From: Limnobacter sp. | GTDB taxonomy: Bacteria > Pseudomonadota > Gammaproteobacteria > Burkholderiales > Burkholderiaceae_E | Direction: 5' to 3' | DNA length: 34,970 nucleotides | NCBI GenBank assembly: GCA_012513825.1 | Contig: JAAZBL010000254.1 | Location: 1 to 34,970, forward strand | Part shown: piece by piece, positions 1 to 6,682 of the stretch | Position numbering within the stretch: position 1 is the stretch's first letter | How the letters are laid out: every line of letters starts with the position of its first letter | Translations under genes and position numbers: made by a program | The notes under the pieces: generated by a model | The model's input: the letters and a program-made list of their open reading frames with translations, nothing else | Told to the model about the DNA's origin: nothing | Database searches by the model: none

Positions 1-9
1 CGCGACCCG

Positions 10-1299
10 ATGAGCGAATCCCTGCTCGAACGGCCGGTCGCGCCGCGAACCAGTCTGCAGCGGCTGTGGCGCGACCTCGGTGCCGTCTACGCGGCCAACG
101 GCCTGATCGGCTTCGTCTTCGCGGCCACCGGTCCGGTCGCCGTGATCCTGTCGGTCGGCACGCGCGGCGGGCTGAGCCAGGCCGAACTGGCCTCCTGGGT
201 GTTCGGCGCGTTCTTCGTCAACGGGCTGCTGACGCTGCTGGCGTGCTGGCTCTATCGCCAGCCGCTGGCCTTCTTCTGGACGATCCCGGGCACCGTGCTG
301 GTCGGACCTGCGCTGCAACACCTGAGCTGGCCGCAGGTGATCGGCGCCTTCGTCGCCACCGGCGTGCTGATGCTGGTGCTCGGGCTGAGCGGCTGGGTGC
401 GCCGCGCGATGGCGCTGGTGCCGATGCCGATCGTCATGGGCATGGTGGCCGGCGTGTTCCTGCGATTCGGCGTCGATCTCGTGCACGCACTGCGCGAGGA
501 CGCCGCGATCGCGGTGCCGATGGCGGCGGTGTTCGTGCTGCTGAACGCGCGCGCGGCGCTCGGGCGCCGGATGCCGCCGATGATCGGCGCACTGCTGGTC
601 GGCGTGGTCGCGGTCGCGCTGTCGGGCCGCTTCGATCCGGGCGCCGTCGGCGCCCAGTGGTTCGCCGCACCGGTGTTCCAGGTGCCGCAATGGTCGTGGC
701 AGGCGATGGTCGAGCTGGTCGTGCCGCTGGCGATCACGGTGCTGGTCGTGCAGAACGGGCAGGGCGTCGCCGTGCTGAAGGCCGCCGGCCACGATGCGCC
801 GGTCAACGCGGTCACCGCCGCCTGCGGCGCCTGGTCGATCGCGACGGCCTTCGTCGGGACCGTCTCCACCTGCCTGACCGGCCCGACGAACGCGATCCTC
901 GCCTCGTCGGGCGAGCGCGAGCGACACTACACGGCGGGCATCGTCGTCGCGCTGCTGGCGATCCTTTTCGGCCTGTGCGCGCCGCTGTTCACGCGGCTGA
1001 TGCTGGCCGCACCGCCGGCCTTCGTCGCAACGCTGGCCGGACTCGCGATGCTGCGGGTGCTGCAGGCCTCGTTCACGACGGCCTTCGGCGGGCGATTCAC
1101 CCTCGGTGCGATGATCACCTTCATCGTGACGGTCGCCGACATCACGGTGCTCAACATCGGGGCGGCCTTCTGGGGCCTGGTCGCCGGCTTCGCGATTTCC
1201 TGGTGGCTCGAACCGGCGGATTTCGCGGCCGCGCGCGGCGCCGGCCTGGCGGCGTCGGGGCCGCACGCGGGGGCGTCGCCGTCGTCGACGACGAAATGA
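10..1299 (+). CDS. benE: BenE-family benzoate/H+ symporter
   Basis: A 429-residue integral membrane protein of about 12 hydrophobic segments. It resembles the BenE family, inner-membrane proton symporters that import benzoate. Family features seen are an N-terminal stretch reading NGLIGFVFAATGPVAVIL, a WTIPGTVLVGPAL segment near residues 90-105, an internal MPMPIVMGMVAGVFLRF stretch and a VSTCLTGPTNAIL segment near residue 285. The last 25 residues are a hydrophilic Ala/Gly/Ser tail. The ATG lies only nine bases from the left edge, so an upstream start and ribosome site cannot be judged. No benzoate-degradation genes follow, so the true substrate may be another aromatic or organic acid. The family call is firm and the substrate is inferred. 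Confidence 0.88.
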   Translation: MSESLLERPVAPRTSLQRLWRDLGAVYAANGLIGFVFAATGPVAVILSVGTRGGLSQAELASWVFGAFFVNGLLTLLACWLYRQPLAFFWTIPGTVLVGPALQHLSWPQVIGAFVATGVLMLVLGLSGWVRRAMALVPMPIVMGMVAGVFLRFGVDLVHALREDAAIAVPMAAVFVLLNARAALGRRMPPMIGALLVGVVAVALSGRFDPGAVGAQWFAAPVFQVPQWSWQAMVELVVPLAITVLVVQNGQGVAVLKAAGHDAPVNAVTAACGAWSIATAFVGTVSTCLTGPTNAILASSGERERHYTAGIVVALLAILFGLCAPLFTRLMLAAPPAFVATLAGLAMLRVLQASFTTAFGGRFTLGAMITFIVTVADITVLNIGAAFWGLVAGFAISWWLEPADFAAARGAGLAASGPHAGASPSSTTK

Positions 1300-1340
1300 A
1301 TCACCGGGCGCAGGCGCGTGGCTGCCGTCCGACGGCACAG

Positions 1341-1360
1341 GGCGGCCGCATTGCGCCGCC
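1341..1360 (+). terminator. possible hairpin terminator after benE
   Basis: GGCGGC (1341-1346) pairs with GCCGCC (1355-1360), and GC/GC inside pair around an ATT loop after one bulged base. A smaller stem, TGCCGTC/GACGGCA, sits at 1323-1337. No T-run follows. These could end the benE transcript, but G+C-rich hairpins are common by chance here. The rest of the 103-base gap (1300-1402) holds only a weak TAGAAT box at 1366-1371 without a good -35. Confidence 0.25.
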
Positions 1361-1402
1361 GGGCATAGAATCGCGCTGCCGCGAAGCCCCAGGAGCCCAC
1401 GC

Positions 1403-1783
1403 ATGCGCGCTGTCACGTTTTCGTCCCTCGTTGTCGGTGCCGGCCTGCTGGCCGTGCAACTGCCGTCGCTGGCTTCCGATGCCGACGACTTCAATCCGCA
1501 CAAGTTTCCGTTTCCCGCAGGTCTCTACGACTGCGAACTGAATCGCAAGGTCGACGTCCGCGAAGTGTCGCCGGACATGCGCTCGGCGGTGCTGCGGTGG
1601 GCCAGGAAGGACTACACGCTGCGTGCCGTCAAGGCGCGTACGGGTGCACTGCGCTACGAAGACGAGTCGTCCGGTCTGGTCTGGATCGTGATCGCCGGCA
1701 AGTCGATGCTGCTCGACATGCGGCACGGCAAGCAGCTGGCGAACGAATGCACGGCGCGGCCGCCGCTCCGCGCGGGCGCCTGA
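1403..1783 (+). CDS. exported MliC-like (C-type lysozyme inhibitor-like) protein
   Basis: A 126-residue protein with a short signal peptide (hydrophobic residues 6-20, probable signal peptidase I cleavage after SLA at 22-24). It has no lipobox, so it is probably periplasmic. The mature part resembles the MliC/PliC fold: YDC with Cys44, a Y-T-L strand, a TGALRYED segment, SGLVWIV near residues 90-96 and a closing Cys116 in NEC that could form a disulfide with Cys44. MliC proteins bind and inhibit C-type lysozyme in the envelope. The start is supported by AGGAG at 1391-1395, seven bases before ATG. The similarity is by eye and the family is divergent. An unrelated small beta-barrel is possible. 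Confidence 0.6.
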   Translation: MRAVTFSSLVVGAGLLAVQLPSLASDADDFNPHKFPFPAGLYDCELNRKVDVREVSPDMRSAVLRWARKDYTLRAVKARTGALRYEDESSGLVWIVIAGKSMLLDMRHGKQLANECTARPPLRAGA

Positions 1784-1818
1784 GGCCTTGCGACGCGCCG
1801 TCCCGGCGATTCGGGCGT

Positions 1819-2607
1819 TTACTGTGTACCGGGCGCTGACGGCATCCCGGGGCTGCCCGCCGGCGGCGGCATCCCGGGCGCGCTGGCCGGAGGCGCAACG
1901 CCGGGCGTGACCGCCGGCGCCGGGCTGCCCGGTGCATGGGTCGGCGGCGGGACGACCGGTGTCGCCGGAGACGGCGGGATCGGCGCCACGCGTGCCGGCG
2001 GCTGCGCTCCGGGCGGCGTGCCGGGCGGCAGCGTCGTCGACGGCGGCGCACCTGCGGGCGGCAAGGCAGGTGGGGACACCGGCACGCCGGGCGCCTGGAT
2101 TGGCGGTGGCGCGGGCACGGGCGACTGGACCGGTGGCGGCGCCGGCACGCCGGGCGCCGGGGCCGGCGGCGGTTCGACCGGCGCCGGCACCAGTTCGCGG
2201 CGCTCACGGTAGATTCCGCCTTCCTCGACGCTGCCGCGCACCGTCCCTTCGCCGCGAACCCTGGCCTCGCAGGCCGGACGGTCGGCCGCCGGCAATCTTT
2301 CGCAGCGGCGCAGCGCGTTTCGCAGGTAATCCGGCGACGGTTGCGCCATCGCAGCGCGCTCGGCCTCGGCGCGTGCCGCGGCCGCTTCGCGCAGGCAGGT
2401 TTCGCGCTCCTGGTGGCTCAATCCGCTCAGGCACAGCGCCCGCTCCGCTTCGTAGCGTTGCTGCGCCGTGCCGGCCGCTGCGTGAAGCACGCCGGGGGCG
2501 AGCATCAGGCCGGCCAGGGCCAGCGCGCCTGCGAGCGAGCGCGGCGCGAGGCCTCGTCCGATTCGCAGCCTGGGGACGGGTTCGGGAGCGGCGGCTCGAA
2601 AAGTCAT
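1819..2607 (-). CDS. exported proline-rich protein with Cys-containing N-terminal domain
   Basis: A 262-residue protein I do not recognise by function. The chosen ATG at 2607 gives a basic N-terminus and a hydrophobic signal segment (about residues 25-45, ending APGVLHAAAG), with AGGA a few bases upstream. Longer readings of the frame run antisense into the next gene. Mature residues about 45-135 form a charged, probably helical domain with Cys in ALCLSG, ETCLRE, RRCE and PACE, spacing that would allow two disulfides. From about residue 145 the chain is almost entirely Pro, Ala, Gly, Val and Ser in degenerate P-P-x and A-P-G-x-P repeats, likely an extended envelope-spanning or wall-binding tail. 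The function is unknown. Confidence 0.7.
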   Translation of the reverse strand: MTFRAAAPEPVPRLRIGRGLAPRSLAGALALAGLMLAPGVLHAAAGTAQQRYEAERALCLSGLSHQERETCLREAAAARAEAERAAMAQPSPDYLRNALRRCERLPAADRPACEARVRGEGTVRGSVEEGGIYRERRELVPAPVEPPPAPAPGVPAPPPVQSPVPAPPPIQAPGVPVSPPALPPAGAPPSTTLPPGTPPGAQPPARVAPIPPSPATPVVPPPTHAPGSPAPAVTPGVAPPASAPGMPPPAGSPGMPSAPGTQ

Positions 2608-2803
2608 CTGGTCGATCCTGGGGAAGTGTCCGAAACGCTGCGGCAGGCTCGGCAGTCGGCCCGGGCAGCCGTCCCGAAGGCCGGCAAGCGCCGTGCCTGC
2701 GAACCGCGCGTGCGCACTACCTACGCGCGCTGCAGCCCAGTAGACTGCCGCGTGAGTATCGAAGCAGAACAAATCCAACGAGTATTCACGAGACGGAGCA
2801 ATC

Positions 2804-3685
2804 ATGAAGCAAGCCCTGCGCCTGCCGGCGGCGGTATCGATCCTGATGCTGGCGACTGCCTGCGCCACCGTGTCGCTCGACGAGGCGACCTGCCCGAGCA
2901 ACGCCGCCGTCGACGAGCTGGTCGCGAAGTTCGTGGCCTTGCAGCCGGCGCCGAACCCGCCGGCGTCGATGACGGCCGAGGGTGCGGCCTGCGGACGCGA
3001 CAAGTTCACGCTGCGGCTCGGCCAGCATTTCGGGCAGGTCGTCGGCTACAAGGCGGGCCTGACGAACACCGCGGTGCAGAAGCGATTCGACTATTTCGCG
3101 CCGGTGCGCGGCACGCTGTTCGAAAAGATGATCCTGGAGGACGGCGCGGTCGTGCCTGCGAAGTTCGGTGCGCGTCCGCTGTACGAGGCCGACCTGGTCG
3201 TGGTCGTGCGCAGCAGCGAGATCCACAATGCCCGCACGCCGCTCGAAGTGCTGCAGCAGCTCACGGCGATCCATCCGTTCATCGAACTGCCCGATCTCGT
3301 GCTCGAGGATCCGTCGAAGATCAACGGGCCGGCGCTGACCTTCGTCAACGTCGGGGCGCGGCTGGGCGTGCTCGGCGCGCCGATCCCGGTGCGCGGCGCC
3401 GACCCCGCGCTGGCCGAGGCGCTTAAGACGATGACCGTCCGCTTGCTCGACGCGCAGGGCAGGGAGCTCGATTCCGCCCGGGGCTCGGCCGTGCTCGACC
3501 ATCCGCTGAACGCCGCGGTCTGGCTCGCCGCCGACCTGAAGCGTTCGGGCATCACGCTCAAGCCGGGCGACCTCCTTTCGCTGGGCTCGTTCTCGCGGCT
3601 GCTGCCGCCGAAGCCCGGAACCGGAGCGAAAGTCGTCTACGAGGGCCTGCCCGGGAACCCGAGCGTGTCGGTGTCCTTCCGCTGA
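2804..3685 (+). CDS. lipoprotein with 2-keto-4-pentenoate hydratase/fumarylacetoacetase-like fold
   Basis: A 293-residue protein whose N-terminus is a lipoprotein signal (hydrophobic residues 8-18, lipobox ATAC with Cys20). The mature part resembles the 2-keto-4-pentenoate hydratase (MhpD-like) branch of the FAH superfamily: GYKAGLTN at 81-88, a YEADLVVVV metal-site strand at 127-135, ELPD after IHPFI, and a C-terminal LKPGDLLSLGSFSRL segment matching the product-side loop. Cytosolic family members hydrate 2-hydroxypenta-2,4-dienoates from aromatic meta-cleavage. An exported, lipid-anchored form is unusual. Substrate and activity are unknown. It stands alone, divergent from the proline-rich gene across 196 bases. 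That gap shows only a weak TAGACT box at 2741-2746. Confidence 0.75.
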   Translation: MKQALRLPAAVSILMLATACATVSLDEATCPSNAAVDELVAKFVALQPAPNPPASMTAEGAACGRDKFTLRLGQHFGQVVGYKAGLTNTAVQKRFDYFAPVRGTLFEKMILEDGAVVPAKFGARPLYEADLVVVVRSSEIHNARTPLEVLQQLTAIHPFIELPDLVLEDPSKINGPALTFVNVGARLGVLGAPIPVRGADPALAEALKTMTVRLLDAQGRELDSARGSAVLDHPLNAAVWLAADLKRSGITLKPGDLLSLGSFSRLLPPKPGTGAKVVYEGLPGNPSVSVSFR

Positions 3686-3693
3686 AGCAACGG

Positions 3694-3715
3694 ACGGGTC
3701 GTCGACGCGACCCGT
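3694..3715 (+). terminator. hairpin after the hydratase-like gene
   Basis: A perfect eight-pair stem, ACGGGTCG (3694-3701) with CGACCCGT (3708-3715), closes a six-base loop eight bases after the stop codon. There is no T-run. Its position supports termination, though an RNA-stabilising role is also possible. Downstream, TATCAT at 3737-3742 is a weak candidate -10 for gltS. Confidence 0.4.
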
Positions 3716-3803
3716 GCACTGCCGGGCGAATCGACCTATCATGGCCTGAACGCCCGGCGCGACGAACGCCGGCTCCCCGCAAGAACACACAGAAGGGGAA
3801 ACG

Positions 3804-5126
3804 ATGCAGATCGGCGTCGACATCTGGTTCACGCTGGCACTGGCCGCGACCGCGCTCGTGCTCGGTCGCGCGATCGTCGATCGGGTCCACTTCCTCTCGC
3901 ACTACAGCATCCCCGACGCGGTCGTCGGCGGCCTGCTGTTCTCGGCGATCATCCTGCTGCTTCGGGGCGGCGGAAACGTCCAGGTCAGCTTCGATTCGGC
4001 GCTGCTCACGCCGCTGAACGTGATGTTCTTCACCACGGTCGGCCTGTCGGCCGACGCGCGCTCGCTGGCCAAGGGCGGCAAGCTGCTGATCGTGTTCCTG
4101 GCCGCCGTCGTCGGTTCGCTGATCATGCAGAACGCGATCGGCGTCGGGCTGGCCCGGCTGTTCGACATCCACCCTGCCAATGGCATGCTCGCCGGCTCGA
4201 TCACGCTGACCGGCGGGCATGGCACGGCGGCAGCCTGGGGCAGCAAGTTCGTCGAGGAGCGCAACCTGCAGGGGGCGATCGAGCTCGGCATCGCGGCGGC
4301 GACCTACGGCCTGGTCTTCGGCGGCCTGTTCGGCGGGCCGTTCGCCAGCTGGCTGCTGCGCCGCCACGGGATCAAGAGTCCCGGCGCAGCGGCTGCGCAC
4401 GCGAGCGGCGCCGCCCGCTCCCATGGCACCACGCCGGGCGCCGCTGCGCCGGGCGCCGGTGCCTCGCACGGAGAGACGTCGGGCGTGCGTCTGCCCGATG
4501 CCGAGGGGCCCGGCGCAACGACGCCGCGCGCACTGGCCTCGGAGACCGAGGCGGTCACCGTAGCGACGCTCGTCGAGACGCTGTTGCTGATTTTCGTGTC
4601 GATGGCGATCGGCTTCCTGCTGTACGACTGGTTCGGTCGCGGCGCGTTCACGTTGCCGACGTTCATCTGGGCGCTGGTCGTCGGGGCCGCGCTGCGCAAC
4701 CTGCTGTCGCTGACTGGTCTCTACGAGGTCGACGACCGGGCCGTCGAGCTGCTCGGAACGCTGTCGCTGTCGCTGTTCCTGGCGATGATCATCATGACGC
4801 TCCGGCTCTGGGAACTGGTCGATCTCGCCGGGCCGATCGTCGTCATCCTGGTCGCGCAGACGATCGCGATGCTCGCCTACTGCGCGCTGATCACCTATCG
4901 CCTGATGGGCCGCAACTACGACGCGGTGCTGCTGGCTACCGGACACCTGGGTTTCGGCCTCGGCTCGACGGCCACGGCGATGGTCAACGTGCAGACGATC
5001 ACCGACCGACACGGCCATTCGCACCTCGCCTTCCTGCTGATTCCGGTCATGGGCGCCTTCCTCGTCGACCTGGCGAACGCGCTGATCATCCAGGGCTTCC
5101 TGTTCCTTCCCGGTTTCACCTGGTGA
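3804..5126 (+). CDS. gltS: GltS-family sodium/glutamate symporter
   Basis: A 440-residue membrane protein of the ESS/GltS family, which imports glutamate with Na+ across the inner membrane. Two homologous halves are visible. The first has the re-entrant signature GSITLTGGHGTAAAWG (about 131-146) and the second has LATGHLGFGLGSTATAMVN (about 376-394). Between them, residues about 190-250 are a hydrophilic Ala/Gly/Ser/Thr/Pro-rich loop that makes the protein longer than the about 400-residue E. coli protein. The ribosome site AAGGGG is at 3792-3797. The stop overlaps the next gene's GTG start, so the two are translationally coupled. That gene encodes a TAXI-type binding lipoprotein, suggesting the symporter may be fed by a receptor. 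Glutamate specificity is inferred. Confidence 0.9.
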   Translation: MQIGVDIWFTLALAATALVLGRAIVDRVHFLSHYSIPDAVVGGLLFSAIILLLRGGGNVQVSFDSALLTPLNVMFFTTVGLSADARSLAKGGKLLIVFLAAVVGSLIMQNAIGVGLARLFDIHPANGMLAGSITLTGGHGTAAAWGSKFVEERNLQGAIELGIAAATYGLVFGGLFGGPFASWLLRRHGIKSPGAAAAHASGAARSHGTTPGAAAPGAGASHGETSGVRLPDAEGPGATTPRALASETEAVTVATLVETLLLIFVSMAIGFLLYDWFGRGAFTLPTFIWALVVGAALRNLLSLTGLYEVDDRAVELLGTLSLSLFLAMIIMTLRLWELVDLAGPIVVILVAQTIAMLAYCALITYRLMGRNYDAVLLATGHLGFGLGSTATAMVNVQTITDRHGHSHLAFLLIPVMGAFLVDLANALIIQGFLFLPGFTW

Positions 5127-6682
5127 TCGCGATGGCACGCGTCTGTCCGACGGCACGGGTCTCTGCGGTGGCACGCGTCTTCCGCTTCGTGGCCGCGCTG
5201 ACGCTCGCGGCCTTGGTGTCGGCTTGCGGAAGCGGACCGGATCCCGACGAAGCGCGCACCGAGATCCAGGGACTGCTCGATTCGGCGCTCGGCGGGCGCG
5301 TTCTCGAGTTCCGCAGCTTCGTGCCGGCCGGCGGGCTGCCGCTGAAGGACGCCGACGGGCGGCTGCTCTATTTCAATGCCGAACTCGAACTCGAACGCGA
5401 CTACGATTTCACCGAGTGGGATTCGCACAGCGTCGCGTCGCTCGCGGCCTTGCTCGGCGCCGGTCCGAAGGGAATCTTCGGCCTGAAGGTCGACGGCAAC
5501 CAGGCGGGCGACCGACTCGGCGTCTACGGCAGTGCCGCTTTCGTCCGCGACGGTTCCGACTGGCAGCTGGTCGCCCGGGTGCCGACCGAGGCCGCGTCGC
5601 CGCCGCGGACCGAACCGGCTGCGACCGTCGCCGCCGTGCAGCCGCGCCCGAAGGAGGTGCTGCCGCCGTCGCCCGTCGAGGTCACGCTTGCCCAGCTTGC
5701 CGAGGTGCTGCGGCAGCCGCCGGGGCCGAGCCTGAGTGCCGCCCGGCGCGACGAGATCGTCCTCGAGGAAGCCGATCGGGCCTTGCAGGCGGTGCGCCAG
5801 CGCATGAGCCGGGCGGCGACCGGCCTGACGCTGGCTGCCGGTCCGGCCGGCGGCGCGTACGAGGAAACGGCGGGGGCGCTGGCCGCGCGGGCCGGTGCGG
5901 CCAATCTCGCGTTTCGGGTCCTGTCGAGCGAGGGCAGTCTCGGCAATGTGCGGCTGCTGCGCGACCGCGGCGTCCAGTTCGCTCTGGTGCAGAACGACCT
6001 GGCGAGAAGCGCCGTCGCCGGCCATGGCCGCTTCGCCGGTGCGCCGCAGACCGGCCTGCGTGCGGTCGCCAGCCTGTTCCCGGAAGCCGTCCACCTGATC
6101 GCCCGACCGCAATCGGGCATCGCTTCGGTGGCGGACCTGCGGGGCAAGCGCGTGAACCTCGGCCCCGAGGGCTCCGGTACGCGCGCGAACGCGACGGCGA
6201 TCCTAGAAGCGCACAGGATCGAGGTCGCTGCGCTGACCGAGGCCGGCGCCCGCCAGGTGCCCGACGCCGCCGCGGCGCTGGCCGCCGGCGAGATCGATGC
6301 GCTGTTCGCGACGATCCACCCGCCCGCTTCGATGCTGCAGCGCCTGGCGGCCTCCACGCGGGTCGAGCTGGTCCCGATCGGGCCGAGCCCCGGACTGGTC
6401 GAGACCGGACTGGTGCCGTTGACGCTGCCGGCCCGCAGCTACGCCGGCCAGTCGACGCCGGTGCCGACGCTGGCCGCAACGGCACTGATGGTCACGCGCG
6501 ACGACGTCAGCGATGCGCATGTCGACGAGATGCTCGGCCTGCTGTTCGACCAGCGCGGCGGCGCGACGACCGCGGCGGTCTCGAGGATCGCGGTGCGAAC
6601 CGCGCGCGCCGGCGTGACGATTCCCTGGCACCCGCGCGCCGACGCGAACCTGGCAGGGCGCGGCGTGCCGGCTGCGGAGTGA
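5123..6682 (+). CDS. lipoprotein with C-terminal TAXI-family solute-binding domain
   Basis: Up to 519 residues. A lipoprotein signal ends in the lipobox LVSAC with Cys35. Next comes a domain of about 130 residues that I do not recognise (aromatic ELELERDYDF and EWDSH motifs), then a Pro/Ala linker. From about residue 235 there is a TAXI domain of TRAP transporters: AAGPAGGAYEE, a VQNDLA segment, RPQSGIASVADLRGKRVNLG and GEIDALFAT. TAXI receptors normally bind small carboxylates for TRAP permeases. Here the partner appears to be GltS, whose stop overlaps this start (GTGA). GTG 5123, ATG 5132 and GTG 5168 are all possible starts. Three 18-base repeats lie between the last two, and only the sequence from 5168 is needed for the signal peptide. 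Lipid anchoring would keep the receptor in the envelope. Confidence 0.8.
   Translation: MIAMARVCPTARVSAVARVFRFVAALTLAALVSACGSGPDPDEARTEIQGLLDSALGGRVLEFRSFVPAGGLPLKDADGRLLYFNAELELERDYDFTEWDSHSVASLAALLGAGPKGIFGLKVDGNQAGDRLGVYGSAAFVRDGSDWQLVARVPTEAASPPRTEPAATVAAVQPRPKEVLPPSPVEVTLAQLAEVLRQPPGPSLSAARRDEIVLEEADRALQAVRQRMSRAATGLTLAAGPAGGAYEETAGALAARAGAANLAFRVLSSEGSLGNVRLLRDRGVQFALVQNDLARSAVAGHGRFAGAPQTGLRAVASLFPEAVHLIARPQSGIASVADLRGKRVNLGPEGSGTRANATAILEAHRIEVAALTEAGARQVPDAAAALAAGEIDALFATIHPPASMLQRLAASTRVELVPIGPSPGLVETGLVPLTLPARSYAGQSTPVPTLAATALMVTRDDVSDAHVDEMLGLLFDQRGGATTAAVSRIAVRTARAGVTIPWHPRADANLAGRGVPAAE
5132..5185 (+). repeat. three tandem 18-base repeats before the lipoprotein signal
   Basis: The core GGCACGCGTCT recurs at 5134, 5152 (one mismatch) and 5170, exactly 18 bases apart. 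The copies translate as MARVCP, TARVSA and VARVFR. Copies one and three begin with ATG and GTG, so the array duplicates a potential initiation region without changing frame. Confidence 0.75.

Noticed and set aside
1907..2212. Plus-strand Gly-rich open frame opposite the proline-rich gene
   Set aside because: It is the complement of Pro codons. The minus-strand reading has a signal peptide, a Cys-containing domain and a ribosome site.
3558..5174. Long minus-strand frame opposite gltS
   Set aside because: It is Gln/Arg/Asp-rich with no domain, while gltS motifs cover the plus strand.
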